Assembly (NCBI GenBank): GCA_020354575.1
Contig: CP070649.1
Span: 1,094,360 to 1,158,359 of the forward strand
Direction of reading: 5' to 3'
Source of the DNA: Candidatus Bathyarchaeota archaeon
GTDB taxonomy: Archaea; Thermoproteota; Bathyarchaeia; Bathyarchaeales; SOJC01
DNA: 64,000 bases
Part shown: positions 33,018 to 41,749 of the stretch, in pieces
How the letters are laid out: every line of letters starts with the position of its first letter
Position numbering within the stretch: position 1 is the stretch's first letter
Program-made: the position numbers and the translations under genes
The notes under the pieces: generated by a model
Seen by the model: the letters and a program-made list of their open reading frames with translations, nothing else
Told to the model about the DNA's origin: nothing
The model's database searches: none

Positions 33018-33431
33018 TTACGAATTCCCAATCTTCTTCTTCAGAGTGAGAAGGTAAGGCAAGATGCTTTCGATGTCTTTTACGTTACGACCAATCATTT
33101 TGTGAAGTTCTTGCCAGAAGTATGTGTTGGGCTTAATATTGGTTTGTTCAAGATATTGGACTAATCGTTTAGTCCATTCCTTGCCACGTCTATCAAAATC
33201 CATTAACAATATCACCTCTTCTAAGTCTAATCTCTCAATCTCCGTCACTAGAGCAAGGAAAGACTTTCTCGTTTTCGCAGCAATAATAACCCCAGATAAT
33301 GCAAGTTTACGAAGAGTATCTATGTCGTTTGGACCTTCGACAATAATAGGTATGCCTTTAGTTGAATGAAATGCTAAGCGTTCGAAGAGCTCTTCAATTC
33401 TCTCAATTTTTTCCTTTAAGCGAGTTGACAA
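33018..33431 (-). CDS. Small stand-alone Toprim protein
   Basis: 137 residues made almost entirely of a Toprim fold: IPIIVEGPNDIDTLRKLAL (metal-binding Glu) near residue 28 and VILLMDFDRRGKEWTKRL (DxD) near 75. Small archaeal Toprim proteins of this sort resemble RNase M5 or OLD-type domains and are probably nucleases or nucleic-acid processing factors. It starts six bases after tyrS on the same strand from a TTG and precedes dnaG, also a Toprim protein. Function unproven. Confidence 0.8.
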   Translation of the reverse strand: MSTRLKEKIERIEELFERLAFHSTKGIPIIVEGPNDIDTLRKLALSGVIIAAKTRKSFLALVTEIERLDLEEVILLMDFDRRGKEWTKRLVQYLEQTNIKPNTYFWQELHKMIGRNVKDIESILPYLLTLKKKIGNS

Positions 33432-33436
33432 GAACC

Positions 33437-34516
33437 TTACCTTGTTATTTCGATTTTTTTCATCTCTTCTACTTTCTCAGGATGCTTTTGGAAGTGGGTT
33501 CGAACAGGTTCTAATATTTGTATTAGAGCTTCTGCAACTGCATTTTTCAAGTCTAATGGATGGATTTTTTCTTCTCTGTATGCTTTCTCTAGCTCATTGT
33601 AGTTCGTGTAGGTTTCGATCCCTCCATATTTAGGCGGTCTTGTGATAGTAATTTCGTTAGTGTTGGTAAACACAGCAAGACGTGCGACTTCTAACACGGG
33701 ATTGTTGATTACCTCTTTGGGCGGACAATATGCCTCCTTTAACTTGATTTTGATGCTCTCTATGGAGTCATGCACAAAGATGCATGTGCTGGGAACGCTC
33801 TTTGCCATCTTTGAGACAATTTGGAGGTTTAGTTTCGAATTTTCATCGAGTTGTTTGTCGCCCTTTTTGGGTCCCCGCAACCCCATTAGGAGCGGCGTGT
33901 GAATGCTTATTGGCTTTTGCCAGTCAAGCTTTTCAGCCGCATCACGAGCAAGCATGTGAGCTTTACGCTGGTCCATTCCCGCACAAGCTACATCGAGTTG
34001 CATTTGAAATATATCTGCAGCTTGCATCAACGGATATAGTAACCATGCAGTTTCAACGTCAGAAAGCGTCGTGTCTCTTCCCATTATAGGCAGGGCTCTC
34101 CAAACGCGTTGTACAGAGGCGCTTTTCCCTATTTTGACAATTTTCTCCCAGTAATCAATATCTCTAGCGAGCTCTGCTGCCCATCGATATTCAACATTCC
34201 TTATTCCAAGTGCGGTGAAGCATTCCCTGAAATATTCCCCACATAAACGTATGTTCTCGATTTTTCCTCCAAGCTTGTTGTTTATCCAACTATGCCAATC
34301 AGCAAGAAAAATGATGAAATGAAAACCTACTTGCGTCATTTCTCTAATTTTAGAACCGCAGACCAAGCCCAGACCGAGGTGCATAAGGCCACTTGATTCA
34401 AATCCCCAGTATGCGCGTGGTTTTGTTTTTGTCTCAAGCAATGAACGTAACTCATCTCGGGTTACGATTTCTTCGGTGTTGTGGGCAATAAGCTTCATTT
34501 TTCCTTCTATGTCCAA
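33437..34516 (-). CDS. tyrS: Tyrosyl-tRNA synthetase
   Basis: 359 residues from TTG 34516 (GGAGA eight bases upstream). It is class I: the HIGH-like motif is GLMHLGLG near residue 44, with AYWGFESSG before it. MDQRKAHMLARDAAEKL and PLLMGLRGP are tyrosyl-family signatures, and the KMSKS-like loop is SKMAKSVPS near 240. It charges tRNA-Tyr. The gene lies downstream of pheS and pheT but is separated from them by a 331-bp spacer containing a large predicted RNA structure (34578-34784), unlike the tight spacing elsewhere. Confidence 0.93.
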   Translation of the reverse strand: MDIEGKMKLIAHNTEEIVTRDELRSLLETKTKPRAYWGFESSGLMHLGLGLVCGSKIREMTQVGFHFIIFLADWHSWINNKLGGKIENIRLCGEYFRECFTALGIRNVEYRWAAELARDIDYWEKIVKIGKSASVQRVWRALPIMGRDTTLSDVETAWLLYPLMQAADIFQMQLDVACAGMDQRKAHMLARDAAEKLDWQKPISIHTPLLMGLRGPKKGDKQLDENSKLNLQIVSKMAKSVPSTCIFVHDSIESIKIKLKEAYCPPKEVINNPVLEVARLAVFTNTNEITITRPPKYGGIETYTNYNELEKAYREEKIHPLDLKNAVAEALIQILEPVRTHFQKHPEKVEEMKKIEITR

Positions 34517-34577
34517 AGCAGTGTTCTCCTGATTGCTTGTATAATTCGATAATTAAGGATTTTAGGATTCTCTTTAT

Positions 34578-34784
34578 CGCGGGTGGTATATGTGTCCCAC
34601 GGTACCTAACTCTCAACTTCATTGATGGAGTCTACGCTCTTCTCGGTTAAGCTCTCTCTAGCGTGGGAATTTTCACCCGCGCCCACCATGTCTCGTGCTT
34701 GGGTAAGCTGTCCATCATTGACCAACGGATTAGGCAGGCCTTTGTCAAGTCCGTCATCACGAGCTCAAGGAGAGTTTTGGTGGG
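34578..34784. ncRNA. Structured element between pheT and tyrS (two long-range helices plus pseudoknot), unassigned
   Basis: Domain A: CGCGGGTG (34578-34585) pairs with CACCCGCG (34674-34681), and inside it CCCACG (34596-34601) pairs with CGTGGG (34662-34667). Domain B begins at the next base: CCCACC (34682-34687) with GGTGGG (34779-34784), and inside it CTCGTG (34692-34697) with CACGAG (34758-34763). Within B, TTGAC (34718-34722)/GTCAA (34744-34748) and ACGGA (34725-34729)/TCCGT (34750-34754) interlock as an H-type pseudoknot. All stems are perfect. No frame here looks coding. It could be a tyrS leader on the minus strand or a separate RNA on either strand. It matches no RNA family I recognise. 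Confidence 0.6.
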
Positions 34785-34847
34785 ATTTCAATCGCTCGTA
34801 TCATCGCTAATTAAATCTAGATGAGAACAAAGAAAAAGGTTTCTTAT

Positions 34848-36500
34848 CTACAAAATCTCCAAGTTTACTTCAAAGGCTGCTGTAGGGTTTTCTAACTCAA
34901 AATTATTCAGGACCTCTGGATGAACCTCGCCTACGATTCCTATCTGCTTCTTCTTGACATTGAGTGCTGCAATTCTTCCTTCTGTGAAACTTGGATGCTT
35001 TACAGCTCTTACGTCCCAATGTCTTACCCCCATGTTTGACAATAAAGCTTCCACCGCGGACCTTATCTCAGTGAAATTTGCAGAAGAATGGGATGATACT
35101 GCCGCTAAATGCATTAGTCTTTCACATCTCGACTCCATTTTAGAATTTTGGTTAACCACATCTGAAACTTCAAAGAGTTTCTGTGGAAAGCTCTCGTGTT
35201 TATTCTCCGCAAGATTTTTCATCAGATAGGGGAGCAGATCTTCCCGCATTATGGTGTATTCGCTGGAAACTGGATTGGCAAGCTTTACAGGCTTTTGAGC
35301 CTTTCTCCGCATCTTTTTGTAATGTAAGTGTTCATTTGTGAGAGTGAAGTTTAAGACCTCGACGAAGCCCAACCCTATCATGATTTGTCTTGCCCTATTT
35401 GCCATTATATATGCGGGATGCTGCTTGCCAATTGTAACGGACGATGGGAGCGTTGGTTTAAGCTTGTAATAGCCATGACCAATCGCTACTTCCTCTACTA
35501 AATCAACTTCGTGGAAAATATCGATGCGATATACTGGAATCGCTACTTCAATGGCTTCTTTTCCATTTTTTTTAGCGCCAAGCCTACACTTCTTCAAGGA
35601 TTCAATAATATTTGCCTGAGATAGTTTGAGACCAAGCAAATCGTTGACAAACCTCGTCTGCAAATTCATTTTTTGTGGTGTAAAATTTGGCGAATGCACT
35701 GTACGGTTGGGGTATTCTACCTTGACAGTCTCAACTCGGCCGCCCATATCAGCGAGAGCAGTTGAAAGGACATTTAGGCTCTTATTCACAGCTTCATAGT
35801 CCGTACCTGTGACATCAAGGAACAAGTTCTCAGTGTTTTCATCTACTCTGGTCAACTCACCATTTATTATCGGAGGCATGGACAATACTTTGCCATCTCT
35901 GTCGACAAGCAGGGGATATTCTGACGCCCAATCAATCAAATGTTTGTATTGCACTCCCTTTTCATGGTTTTTTAGAATCTCCCACAGGCTCATTTCCTTG
36001 GTCGTTCCCAAAGGTGCAAATTTCATAGCATTGGGCTTAATTGCAGTAAATGTGAAAGGTGGATTAATTCCATCCAAATTATGCACACCAATAGATGCTT
36101 TTACACGGTCTCTTCCAATCCCCCAATGCAGGTCCTCTTGTATTTCCATCAATTCAGCGACTTCTTCTTCATTAAGCTTAAGATTGCGTACAATAGCACC
36201 AAGCATGAAAGGCCTGACTGCAGAAACTGCGCTGTCAACTTTCAGTACGGTTTTACCCTTCTGCAAATCATATTTTTGCAACCCAAGCTCCCACCCCCTC
36301 AATCCCTTAAGAGCCCGTGCAACTCCCATGTAACTGGAAAAGTCGATGCGATTCGGATTAAACTCTACTTTAACCTCATCTTCTCCAACTTCTTCGATGT
36401 CAAAGCCTAGCCAAGGTAACCACTTGACAATTTCTGCCAGAGACAGCGGCTTTCCTACATACTTGGAGAGTCTTTCTCTGGTTAGGATAATTACCGGCGT
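34848..36500 (-). CDS. pheT: Phenylalanyl-tRNA synthetase beta subunit, probable ACG start
   Basis: About 550 residues when started at ACG 36500, the normal archaeal PheT length. From the first ATG (36329) it would lose 57 residues that are clearly homologous (PVIILTRERLSKYVG, KVEFNPNRIDFSSYMGVARA). The codon at the expected Met position is ACG, with GGGGGGT six bases upstream and an in-frame stop just before it; no ATG, GTG or TTG is available. The protein has the B3/B4 editing and B5 domains and the LFLDVTGTDYEAVNKSLN segment, and ends with the class II-like core (EVSDVV, GEVHPEVL). The start overlaps the pheS end by 10 bp. Confidence 0.92.
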   Translation of the reverse strand, partial: TPVIILTRERLSKYVGKPLSLAEIVKWLPWLGFDIEEVGEDEVKVEFNPNRIDFSSYMGVARALKGLRGWELGLQKYDLQKGKTVLKVDSAVSAVRPFMLGAIVRNLKLNEEEVAELMEIQEDLHWGIGRDRVKASIGVHNLDGINPPFTFTAIKPNAMKFAPLGTTKEMSLWEILKNHEKGVQYKHLIDWASEYPLLVDRDGKVLSMPPIINGELTRVDENTENLFLDVTGTDYEAVNKSLNVLSTALADMGGRVETVKVEYPNRTVHSPNFTPQKMNLQTRFVNDLLGLKLSQANIIESLKKCRLGAKKNGKEAIEVAIPVYRIDIFHEVDLVEEVAIGHGYYKLKPTLPSSVTIGKQHPAYIMANRARQIMIGLGFVEVLNFTLTNEHLHYKKMRRKAQKPVKLANPVSSEYTIMREDLLPYLMKNLAENKHESFPQKLFEVSDVVNQNSKMESRCERLMHLAAVSSHSSANFTEIRSAVEALLSNMGVRHWDVRAVKHPSFTEGRIAALNVKKKQIGIVGEVHPEVLNNFELENPTAAFEVNLEIL

Positions 36501-37999
36501 AACGGAACCCCCCTAATCCACCCTAAATTATTACTAAATAACACTCGAATGTCTTCAAGCCCAAGCTCTAACATAGCAATGCGCTCTAATCCCCCTCCCC
36601 AAGCCAACACTGGATGCTCTATCCTCATGGGAGCTAAGACTTCCGGTCTAAACATGCCCATTCCGCAAAGTTCTATCCAACTTTTAAGTTGTGGCACAAA
36701 AACCATTGCTTGAGCTGAAGGTTCCGTGTAGGGGAAATAGCATGGCCAAAATTGAACTTTCTTCAATCCAAAGCGGCTATAAAACGTCTTTAAGGTTCCC
36801 ATAAGATCACGCAACGTGACTCCCTTATCAACTACAATGCCTTCTATCTGATGAAATTCTGCCGTATTCTTATAGGTCAGTTGTTCGTTTCGATAGACTC
36901 GATCGACTGAGAATACCTTAATCGGGGGATTTCTGTGCTTGGAAAGATATTTGATGGTTTCAGCCGTAGTATGTGTTCTCAACACTAATCTTCGAGCTTC
37001 CTTCCTATTCCATTTATAACCCCATCCACGAGAACCTGTTATCCAACCATTTTCATGCGTTTTGGCAACAGCATCGACAATTTCCTCTGAAGGAAGTTTT
37101 CCGGTTTTTGGATCTGAAACATAAAAGGTGTCCTGCATTTCACGGGCAGGATGATCTTGGGGTTGAAACAATGCATCAAAATTCCAAAAGGCAGTCTCAA
37201 CTAGAGGACCACGAATTTCCGTGAATCCCATTTCTAGAAAGATTTCCCTAGCTCGCTCAATGATTTGCTGCAGAGGGTGAGCTTTGCCAGGGTAAAAAGC
37301 TGGTCCAGGTGCTGTTACATTGAATTTTCTTAACTTTGTCTCTCGCCATTTACCAGTAATTATTAGCTCAGGAGTCAGCTGACTTACCTCGTCAACAATC
37401 GTCACTCCTTTATTAACAAGGGCTTTGCCTTTGGCAGTTAATTTCAAGGTTCGTAGAATTCTCTCTTCGACTTCCACGAGTTTACGTCTCCGCAAAACAT
37501 CTGCAACTATTTGCTTCTCTTCACTATGCTCTTCGATGATAACAGCCTTCTTTGCCTTCAGAATTCCTAAAAAACGTTCATCTTCACCCTTTTCAGGGTC
37601 TCTTAAAGCTATCATCTGCTGTTTCTTCTCTTTTATTGTGGCCCAGTTCTTTCGTCTCACCCAACCCAAGGCTATGGGAGCAAATTGGGAGTCTAGTCCA
37701 GTTTCCTTAACTATTCGATTAATCTCTGCCTTTCCACCTAGCTTAATCAACGATTTGATTAAGCGACGTTCTGGCAGCCCATCTCTCGCATAGGTTTTTC
37801 CTTCACTACTTAAAGTCACAACTGTTTGTTTTTGCTCCAATAATTGAGCCAGTTTTTCTTTCGACAGTTTTAATGTAGCTCTCATAACAGACGCGTGAGC
37901 AAGACCACTTAATTTCATAATTCGATCGATGCTAGCTTTCCCTCCTAACTTGTTGAGAGTCAACAGCACCTTCTGTTCGTTTTGGCGCAGCTCAACCAT
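36491..37999 (-). CDS. pheS: Phenylalanyl-tRNA synthetase alpha subunit
   Basis: 502 residues. The N-terminal 200 residues are archaeal/eukaryotic-type winged-helix repeats (LLTLNKLGGKASIDRIMKLS, LIKLGGKAEINRIVKETGL). The catalytic domain has class II motifs, including EMGFTEIRGPLVETAFWNFD, RLVLRTHTTAETIKYL, FSVDRVYRNEQLTYKN, FHQIEGIVVD, and motif 3 AWGGGLERIAML. With PheT it forms the (alpha-beta)2 enzyme charging tRNA-Phe. GAGGT precedes the ATG by eight bases. Spacer 38000-38187 upstream has no gene. Confidence 0.97.
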   Translation of the reverse strand: MVELRQNEQKVLLTLNKLGGKASIDRIMKLSGLAHASVMRATLKLSKEKLAQLLEQKQTVVTLSSEGKTYARDGLPERRLIKSLIKLGGKAEINRIVKETGLDSQFAPIALGWVRRKNWATIKEKKQQMIALRDPEKGEDERFLGILKAKKAVIIEEHSEEKQIVADVLRRRKLVEVEERILRTLKLTAKGKALVNKGVTIVDEVSQLTPELIITGKWRETKLRKFNVTAPGPAFYPGKAHPLQQIIERAREIFLEMGFTEIRGPLVETAFWNFDALFQPQDHPAREMQDTFYVSDPKTGKLPSEEIVDAVAKTHENGWITGSRGWGYKWNRKEARRLVLRTHTTAETIKYLSKHRNPPIKVFSVDRVYRNEQLTYKNTAEFHQIEGIVVDKGVTLRDLMGTLKTFYSRFGLKKVQFWPCYFPYTEPSAQAMVFVPQLKSWIELCGMGMFRPEVLAPMRIEHPVLAWGGGLERIAMLELGLEDIRVLFSNNLGWIRGVPLRR

Positions 38000-38187
38000 A
38001 ATTGATACCTCAAATTCTCTTTTGAGTTTCTATTGTAGTTAAGTAGTATTTCATTAAAAATGATCTGTATGTTATGTGACCCTCACCGGCTGTTTTCTAT
38101 CGATAATGAAGATGATCTCGCTAATAATTATATAAATTGGAGGGGCATCTTTCACTCTCTCAAAGCCATATACATGGGACCTTTGTT

Positions 38188-38862
38188 TTATTCCGTGATC
38201 ATGGTTCCTGTTGTCTTTCCCTCGATGGCAAGTTTGATATTCTCCGGATTGTAGCCATTTACTACTATGGTTTTGACACCGGTCTTCTGCAAGATTTTAA
38301 CCGCACTAGGATCCAAGATCTGATGTATTCCTGCCTTATGCTGATTTTCTTCAAAAAGCTGTTCCAAATCGTGAAAGCTTATTGTCTCTAATTTTTTTGC
38401 GTCTCCATGCTTTTTGGGGTCTTTGTTGTATATGCCATCTTGATCAGTTGCCTTTACAAGCAACGTTGCTCCTGTCCTTTGTACCAAGTAAGCAGCAACT
38501 GTATCGGTTGTCATTCCTGGCTTAAGCCCTCCCATGATTACAATCTTTCCTTTTGTTGCTGCCTCTGCAGCTTCATCTATGGAAGTAGGTACATTTTCCA
38601 GACCTCTACTGCCTAATTTCAAGTTGAAAAGCAAAGCATAAAGCCGTGATATGTGGATCGCTAACCAATCCTGTGCTTCTTCATCTAAATCTAATGTACT
38701 AGCAATTTCGATGAACTCGCGTGCAAGCTTTCCTCCGCCAACAACCACAATAATCTTACTAGTATTCCCCAGTTCTAGAAGAAGTCTTACATATCTATTT
38801 ATGAGCGTAGGATCTGTAGGAGAGGCTATCACCGACCCACCAATGCGTATGATTACAGGCAT
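38188..38862 (-). CDS. pyrH: Uridylate (UMP) kinase, archaeal type
   Basis: 224 residues of the amino-acid kinase fold: IRIGGSVIA at the N-terminus, VVVGGGKLAREFIEIA, MGGLKPGMTTDTVAAYLV, VKATDQDGIYNKDPKK (UMP/ATP site) and ILDPSAVKILQKTGVKTIVVNG. It phosphorylates UMP to UDP for pyrimidine nucleotide supply. The length matches archaeal PyrH. It stands alone between pheS and a surface-protein gene, all on the minus strand with long gaps. Confidence 0.93.
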   Translation of the reverse strand: MPVIIRIGGSVIASPTDPTLINRYVRLLLELGNTSKIIVVVGGGKLAREFIEIASTLDLDEEAQDWLAIHISRLYALLFNLKLGSRGLENVPTSIDEAAEAATKGKIVIMGGLKPGMTTDTVAAYLVQRTGATLLVKATDQDGIYNKDPKKHGDAKKLETISFHDLEQLFEENQHKAGIHQILDPSAVKILQKTGVKTIVVNGYNPENIKLAIEGKTTGTMITE

Positions 38863-38940
38863 ACTTGCATTTGCTCCCTCGTCTGCTATTTAAGGCGTCT
38901 CTTATGTAATAAAGGCTAACAATGGGGCCACTCAAGTTTA

Positions 38941-40428
38941 TCAGAAACTAACACTTTTTTCCTCTCTGACCACCTTGGTCATCGTTGTCTCATCTCTATG
39001 AGCATATTTTGAGAGATAAACCGTTGTTGCTAAGAAGATTGCTGTTGTGGCTGCGAAGATATACATGAGATTTCTGAGATTGTATGCATTTTCAGCATAG
39101 CGCACCAAATGCTCTTGGTAAGAGCTATTTAATTCATCCAGTCTTCCTTGAAGCTGCGTGTTATTCACTAAGAGATCAATGAAATCGTTAAGAATTTCAT
39201 GATAAGTAGAATTGAGATCTTTGAGATTTGTTTGCAGAACTGAATAATTTGAAAGTAGTTGATTATAAAGGCGCAATATTTCAGGAGAAGTTATTGTGAT
39301 GACTTGAGAGTCATGACCATAAGTGAAATACAAAAGTACATCGATCTCGCTTGAAATATTCAGGAGGGTTGGGTTGACTTCTTCGTTCGCAACCAATACC
39401 AAATATGGATCGTCCATGAGCCTGGCAGGAATTGAAACTCTACAAAAGCCAACTGTAGTCATATCGCCTGATGCTCTAAACCGTATTATTTTGCTTCCTG
39501 TTTCAGCACCTATTTCAAATTTAAAATCGGAAATTGATGAATTGCTGATGACATTGATGTTATTTTCTTCTCCTTTCATTGTGACTGAAAAGCCTGAAAA
39601 TCCCCCCATCAAAGGATAATTATCCCAGATATATTCAGTTATGGCAAATGCGATATCTCCTACTCCATCACTTCCACTGATATTCTGGCTTGGGCCACTG
39701 TAAAAGTCTGTGCCATTGTAATTGCTCCAATAATTGCCTTCCTGCCTATAATCCCAAAGATTGCTCGAAAGACTATCCGCAAAGGCATTCACATTATTTT
39801 CTACGAAGTTGTTATGGTGAATTGTGTTGTTATTACTTCCTCCCAGATAGACTCCATATTCATCGTTTGAGGAAATGATGTTGCCCAGAAATATGTTATT
39901 TAGCGAGTATAAGCCATGAACTCCGCTGAATAGGTTGGAAGAAATATTGTTGCGGGAAATTGTGTTATTAATACTGGAAAATAGCCAAATTCCCATATAA
40001 TTGCCTGTTATTTTATTGTTCTTTATGATGTTGTCGTTGGAAAGTGCCAGATTGATCCCATAATCGGTTGGAATGGTGCCACTATTTCGTATAGTGAAGC
40101 TTTCGATGTTGACTTTATTGGCTGTAACTCGAATAACTGTCCCCGTTCCCCCTGCATCAATAAATGTGGAATCCCTATTTTCTCCAATAAGTGACACGCT
40201 TTTATCCACAACAACATTTTCGATGTATGTTCCACTTCTTACGAATATTATGTCTCCTGTAGTCGCATTGTTAATAGCATCTTGAATCCTCAAATAGTCG
40301 CCCTGACCAGTATAATCAACATAGATTACCCTCGAATCTGCATATACAGACGTATTATATCTGAAAATGATTAAAGTAAAAACTAGAGAAGCAATTATAA
40401 AAGAAGAAGCTAAGAATGTCCTTTTCAA
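38941..40428 (-). CDS. Secreted NosD-type beta-helix surface protein with C-terminal membrane anchor
   Basis: 495 residues from TTG 40428. A signal peptide (FLASSFIIASLVFTLIIF) is followed by a right-handed beta-helix of NosD type at about 40-240, seen as repeated asparagine-rich turns (NDNIIKNNKITGNYMGIWLF, NNTISRNNISSNLFSGVHG, NNNTIHHNNF). A beta-sandwich-like part follows to about 375, then a coiled coil (LLSNYSVLQTNLKDLNSTYH, NTQLQGRLDELNSSYQEHL), and a C-terminal membrane helix (LMYIFAATTAIFLATTVYL). It is probably an extracellular carbohydrate-binding or structural protein anchored in the membrane. It starts five bases after the upstream gene's stop. Confidence 0.82.
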   Translation of the reverse strand: MKRTFLASSFIIASLVFTLIIFRYNTSVYADSRVIYVDYTGQGDYLRIQDAINNATTGDIIFVRSGTYIENVVVDKSVSLIGENRDSTFIDAGGTGTVIRVTANKVNIESFTIRNSGTIPTDYGINLALSNDNIIKNNKITGNYMGIWLFSSINNTISRNNISSNLFSGVHGLYSLNNIFLGNIISSNDEYGVYLGGSNNNTIHHNNFVENNVNAFADSLSSNLWDYRQEGNYWSNYNGTDFYSGPSQNISGSDGVGDIAFAITEYIWDNYPLMGGFSGFSVTMKGEENNINVISNSSISDFKFEIGAETGSKIIRFRASGDMTTVGFCRVSIPARLMDDPYLVLVANEEVNPTLLNISSEIDVLLYFTYGHDSQVITITSPEILRLYNQLLSNYSVLQTNLKDLNSTYHEILNDFIDLLVNNTQLQGRLDELNSSYQEHLVRYAENAYNLRNLMYIFAATTAIFLATTVYLSKYAHRDETTMTKVVREEKSVSF

Positions 40429-40432
40429 TTCA

Positions 40433-41053
40433 TCACGTCCTCGTTCCTTGAGAGAACATTCTTCCCAGCATTAGTGAACAAACAACAGCAACAGAAAAGG
40501 GTAGAAGAAAGACAATTGGATTGATGATAGATTGTGTGAAGGTCCAAGCTGCAACTCCGTACGATGCAGCCATCGCAAACAGTAGAAAGATAATTTTAGC
40601 AGCATTAGAATTAAACCCACCTGAAGGTCGTCCCTGGCCATCGAGCAATAATTGCAGCTGGCTCTTACTTTTTTCAATCTGCTGCTCAGTCACCAAGGCA
40701 ATCCGATTGTTATCTGCGTCTTGGACCTTGAAGCTCGAAAGTGCATATCTCTGTAATTCCCAAGGTTTTTTCTTTGGAAGAATCTTGACCAAATCCCGTT
40801 TTTCCATTTTTTTTAAGATTGTTTGGATTTTACGAATAAATTGTATGTTATTTGTCTTTTCTGTTCCATATAGCCTATCAATTAGGTCCTTCACATTTGG
40901 AAAACGCAGGTCTTTTTGGAATGATGCGACACCCTTCGCGAGTTCATATTGGTACTCTCCTTCTCGGAGTCGGATATCGCTGACCTTGTAGTCTTCATTT
41001 AAGGTTTCTAGAAGAATTTCTATTTCCTTTGTTGTTAGTATGCGGTCAGGCAA
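40433..41053 (-). CDS. Protein with N-terminal HTH-like region and two C-terminal membrane helices
   Basis: 206 residues from TTG 41053 (TAGGAG eight to nine bases upstream). The N-terminal 120 residues are charged and helical (KEIEILLETLNEDYKVSDI, QTILKKMEKRDLVKILPKK), consistent with a winged-helix-like domain but without a certain match. Two membrane helices lie at about 155-175 and 178-195. The gene directly precedes the NosD-type gene, so the pair is likely cotranscribed. I do not recognise the family; it may be a membrane-tethered regulator of the surface protein. Confidence 0.6.
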   Translation of the reverse strand: MPDRILTTKEIEILLETLNEDYKVSDIRLREGEYQYELAKGVASFQKDLRFPNVKDLIDRLYGTEKTNNIQFIRKIQTILKKMEKRDLVKILPKKKPWELQRYALSSFKVQDADNNRIALVTEQQIEKSKSQLQLLLDGQGRPSGGFNSNAAKIIFLLFAMAASYGVAAWTFTQSIINPIVFLLPFSVAVVCSLMLGRMFSQGTRT

Positions 41054-41220
41054 CCTGTTGTCTCCTATTCAATAGTTTCAATTGAAATAACATAAATAAC
41101 CTTTTAGCTTTGAATATATGTTTCAACGATTTTAGGCTTTCAGGTGGCATCTTTCAATATTGTCTATAGAAAAAAGCCGTAAGTTTTTCAACGACCATAA
41201 AAGAAGTTGTGGTGGATTAG

Positions 41221-41541
41221 GTGGCAAGCATTCGGGGGGAGTTGAGCTTAAGCTCGTTATATTTGCCGCGTTCAGGAAAGAGTGATCGAGCTTTCAAGTA
41301 TAGAGATAGATTGACAATTTTTGTCGACATTTTAAATTGCACACAAACTTCAAAAAATGGAAGAACGAAGACCCAAATTCTGCAGAGTGCAAATCTAAAT
41401 TATCATCAAGTGACCAAATATCTCAGTTTATTGTTGGATAGCGGATATATCGCGCGAACCGGAGATGGCTATTATCGAGCCACCGTTGAAGGATTACGTT
41501 TTGCAAGGACTCTTGAGTCTTTGGGCGTAAGACTAAGATAA
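41221..41541 (+). CDS. Small winged-helix transcriptional regulator
   Basis: 106 residues from GTG 41221. The C-terminal 80 residues form a winged helix (RTKTQILQSANLNYHQVTKY, LSLLLDSGYIARTGDGYYRA, TVEGLRFARTLESLG), typical of the archaeal COG3432-type predicted regulators. The N-terminal 25 residues are less conserved and serine-rich. It is divergent from the NosD operon, so it may regulate that operon across the 167-bp spacer; this is inference. Confidence 0.78.
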   Translation: MASIRGELSLSSLYLPRSGKSDRAFKYRDRLTIFVDILNCTQTSKNGRTKTQILQSANLNYHQVTKYLSLLLDSGYIARTGDGYYRATVEGLRFARTLESLGVRLR

Positions 41542-41614
41542 AAGCCCTTAATGCGCATTGGCTAGCCCCCTGCAGAAAGCACTTCTCGTTACTTGATCCA
41601 ATTACCTCAAATCA

Positions 41615-41719
41615 TCAGATTCGCTGAGAGCTTTTTCTAAATAGTTTCATCCTTCTCTCTAAGAAATCTCGCCCTTGTTCTAGGTGTAACTTAAATATAT
41701 CAAGCATCAATTGTTCCAT
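41615..41719 (-). CDS. Possible 34-residue peptide
   Basis: Minus-strand frame from ATG 41719 to TGA 41615, divergent from radA. The product is an amphipathic basic helix (MEQLMLDIFKLHLEQGRD, MKLFRKSSQ). No SD motif is evident. The composition looks coding but the length allows chance. Confidence 0.22.
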   Translation of the reverse strand: MEQLMLDIFKLHLEQGRDFLERRMKLFRKSSQRI

Positions 41720-41749
41720 AACTAGATTGTCGTTTAGGATAGTTATGTG

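Noticed and set aside
34578-34784. Assignment of the structured element as RNase P RNA
   Set aside because: The universal GAGGAAA-UCC and ACAGA-type core segments are not found on either strand.
34682-34784. Domain B as an H/ACA or C/D guide RNA
   Set aside because: On the minus strand an ACA follows the inner stem and an RUGAUGA-like word occurs, but box D and a kink-turn in the right place are missing.
34622-34810. 62-codon plus-strand frame between tyrS and pheT
   Set aside because: It covers the strongly paired region; residues are serine- and tryptophan-rich without pattern, so the RNA structure explains the sequence better.
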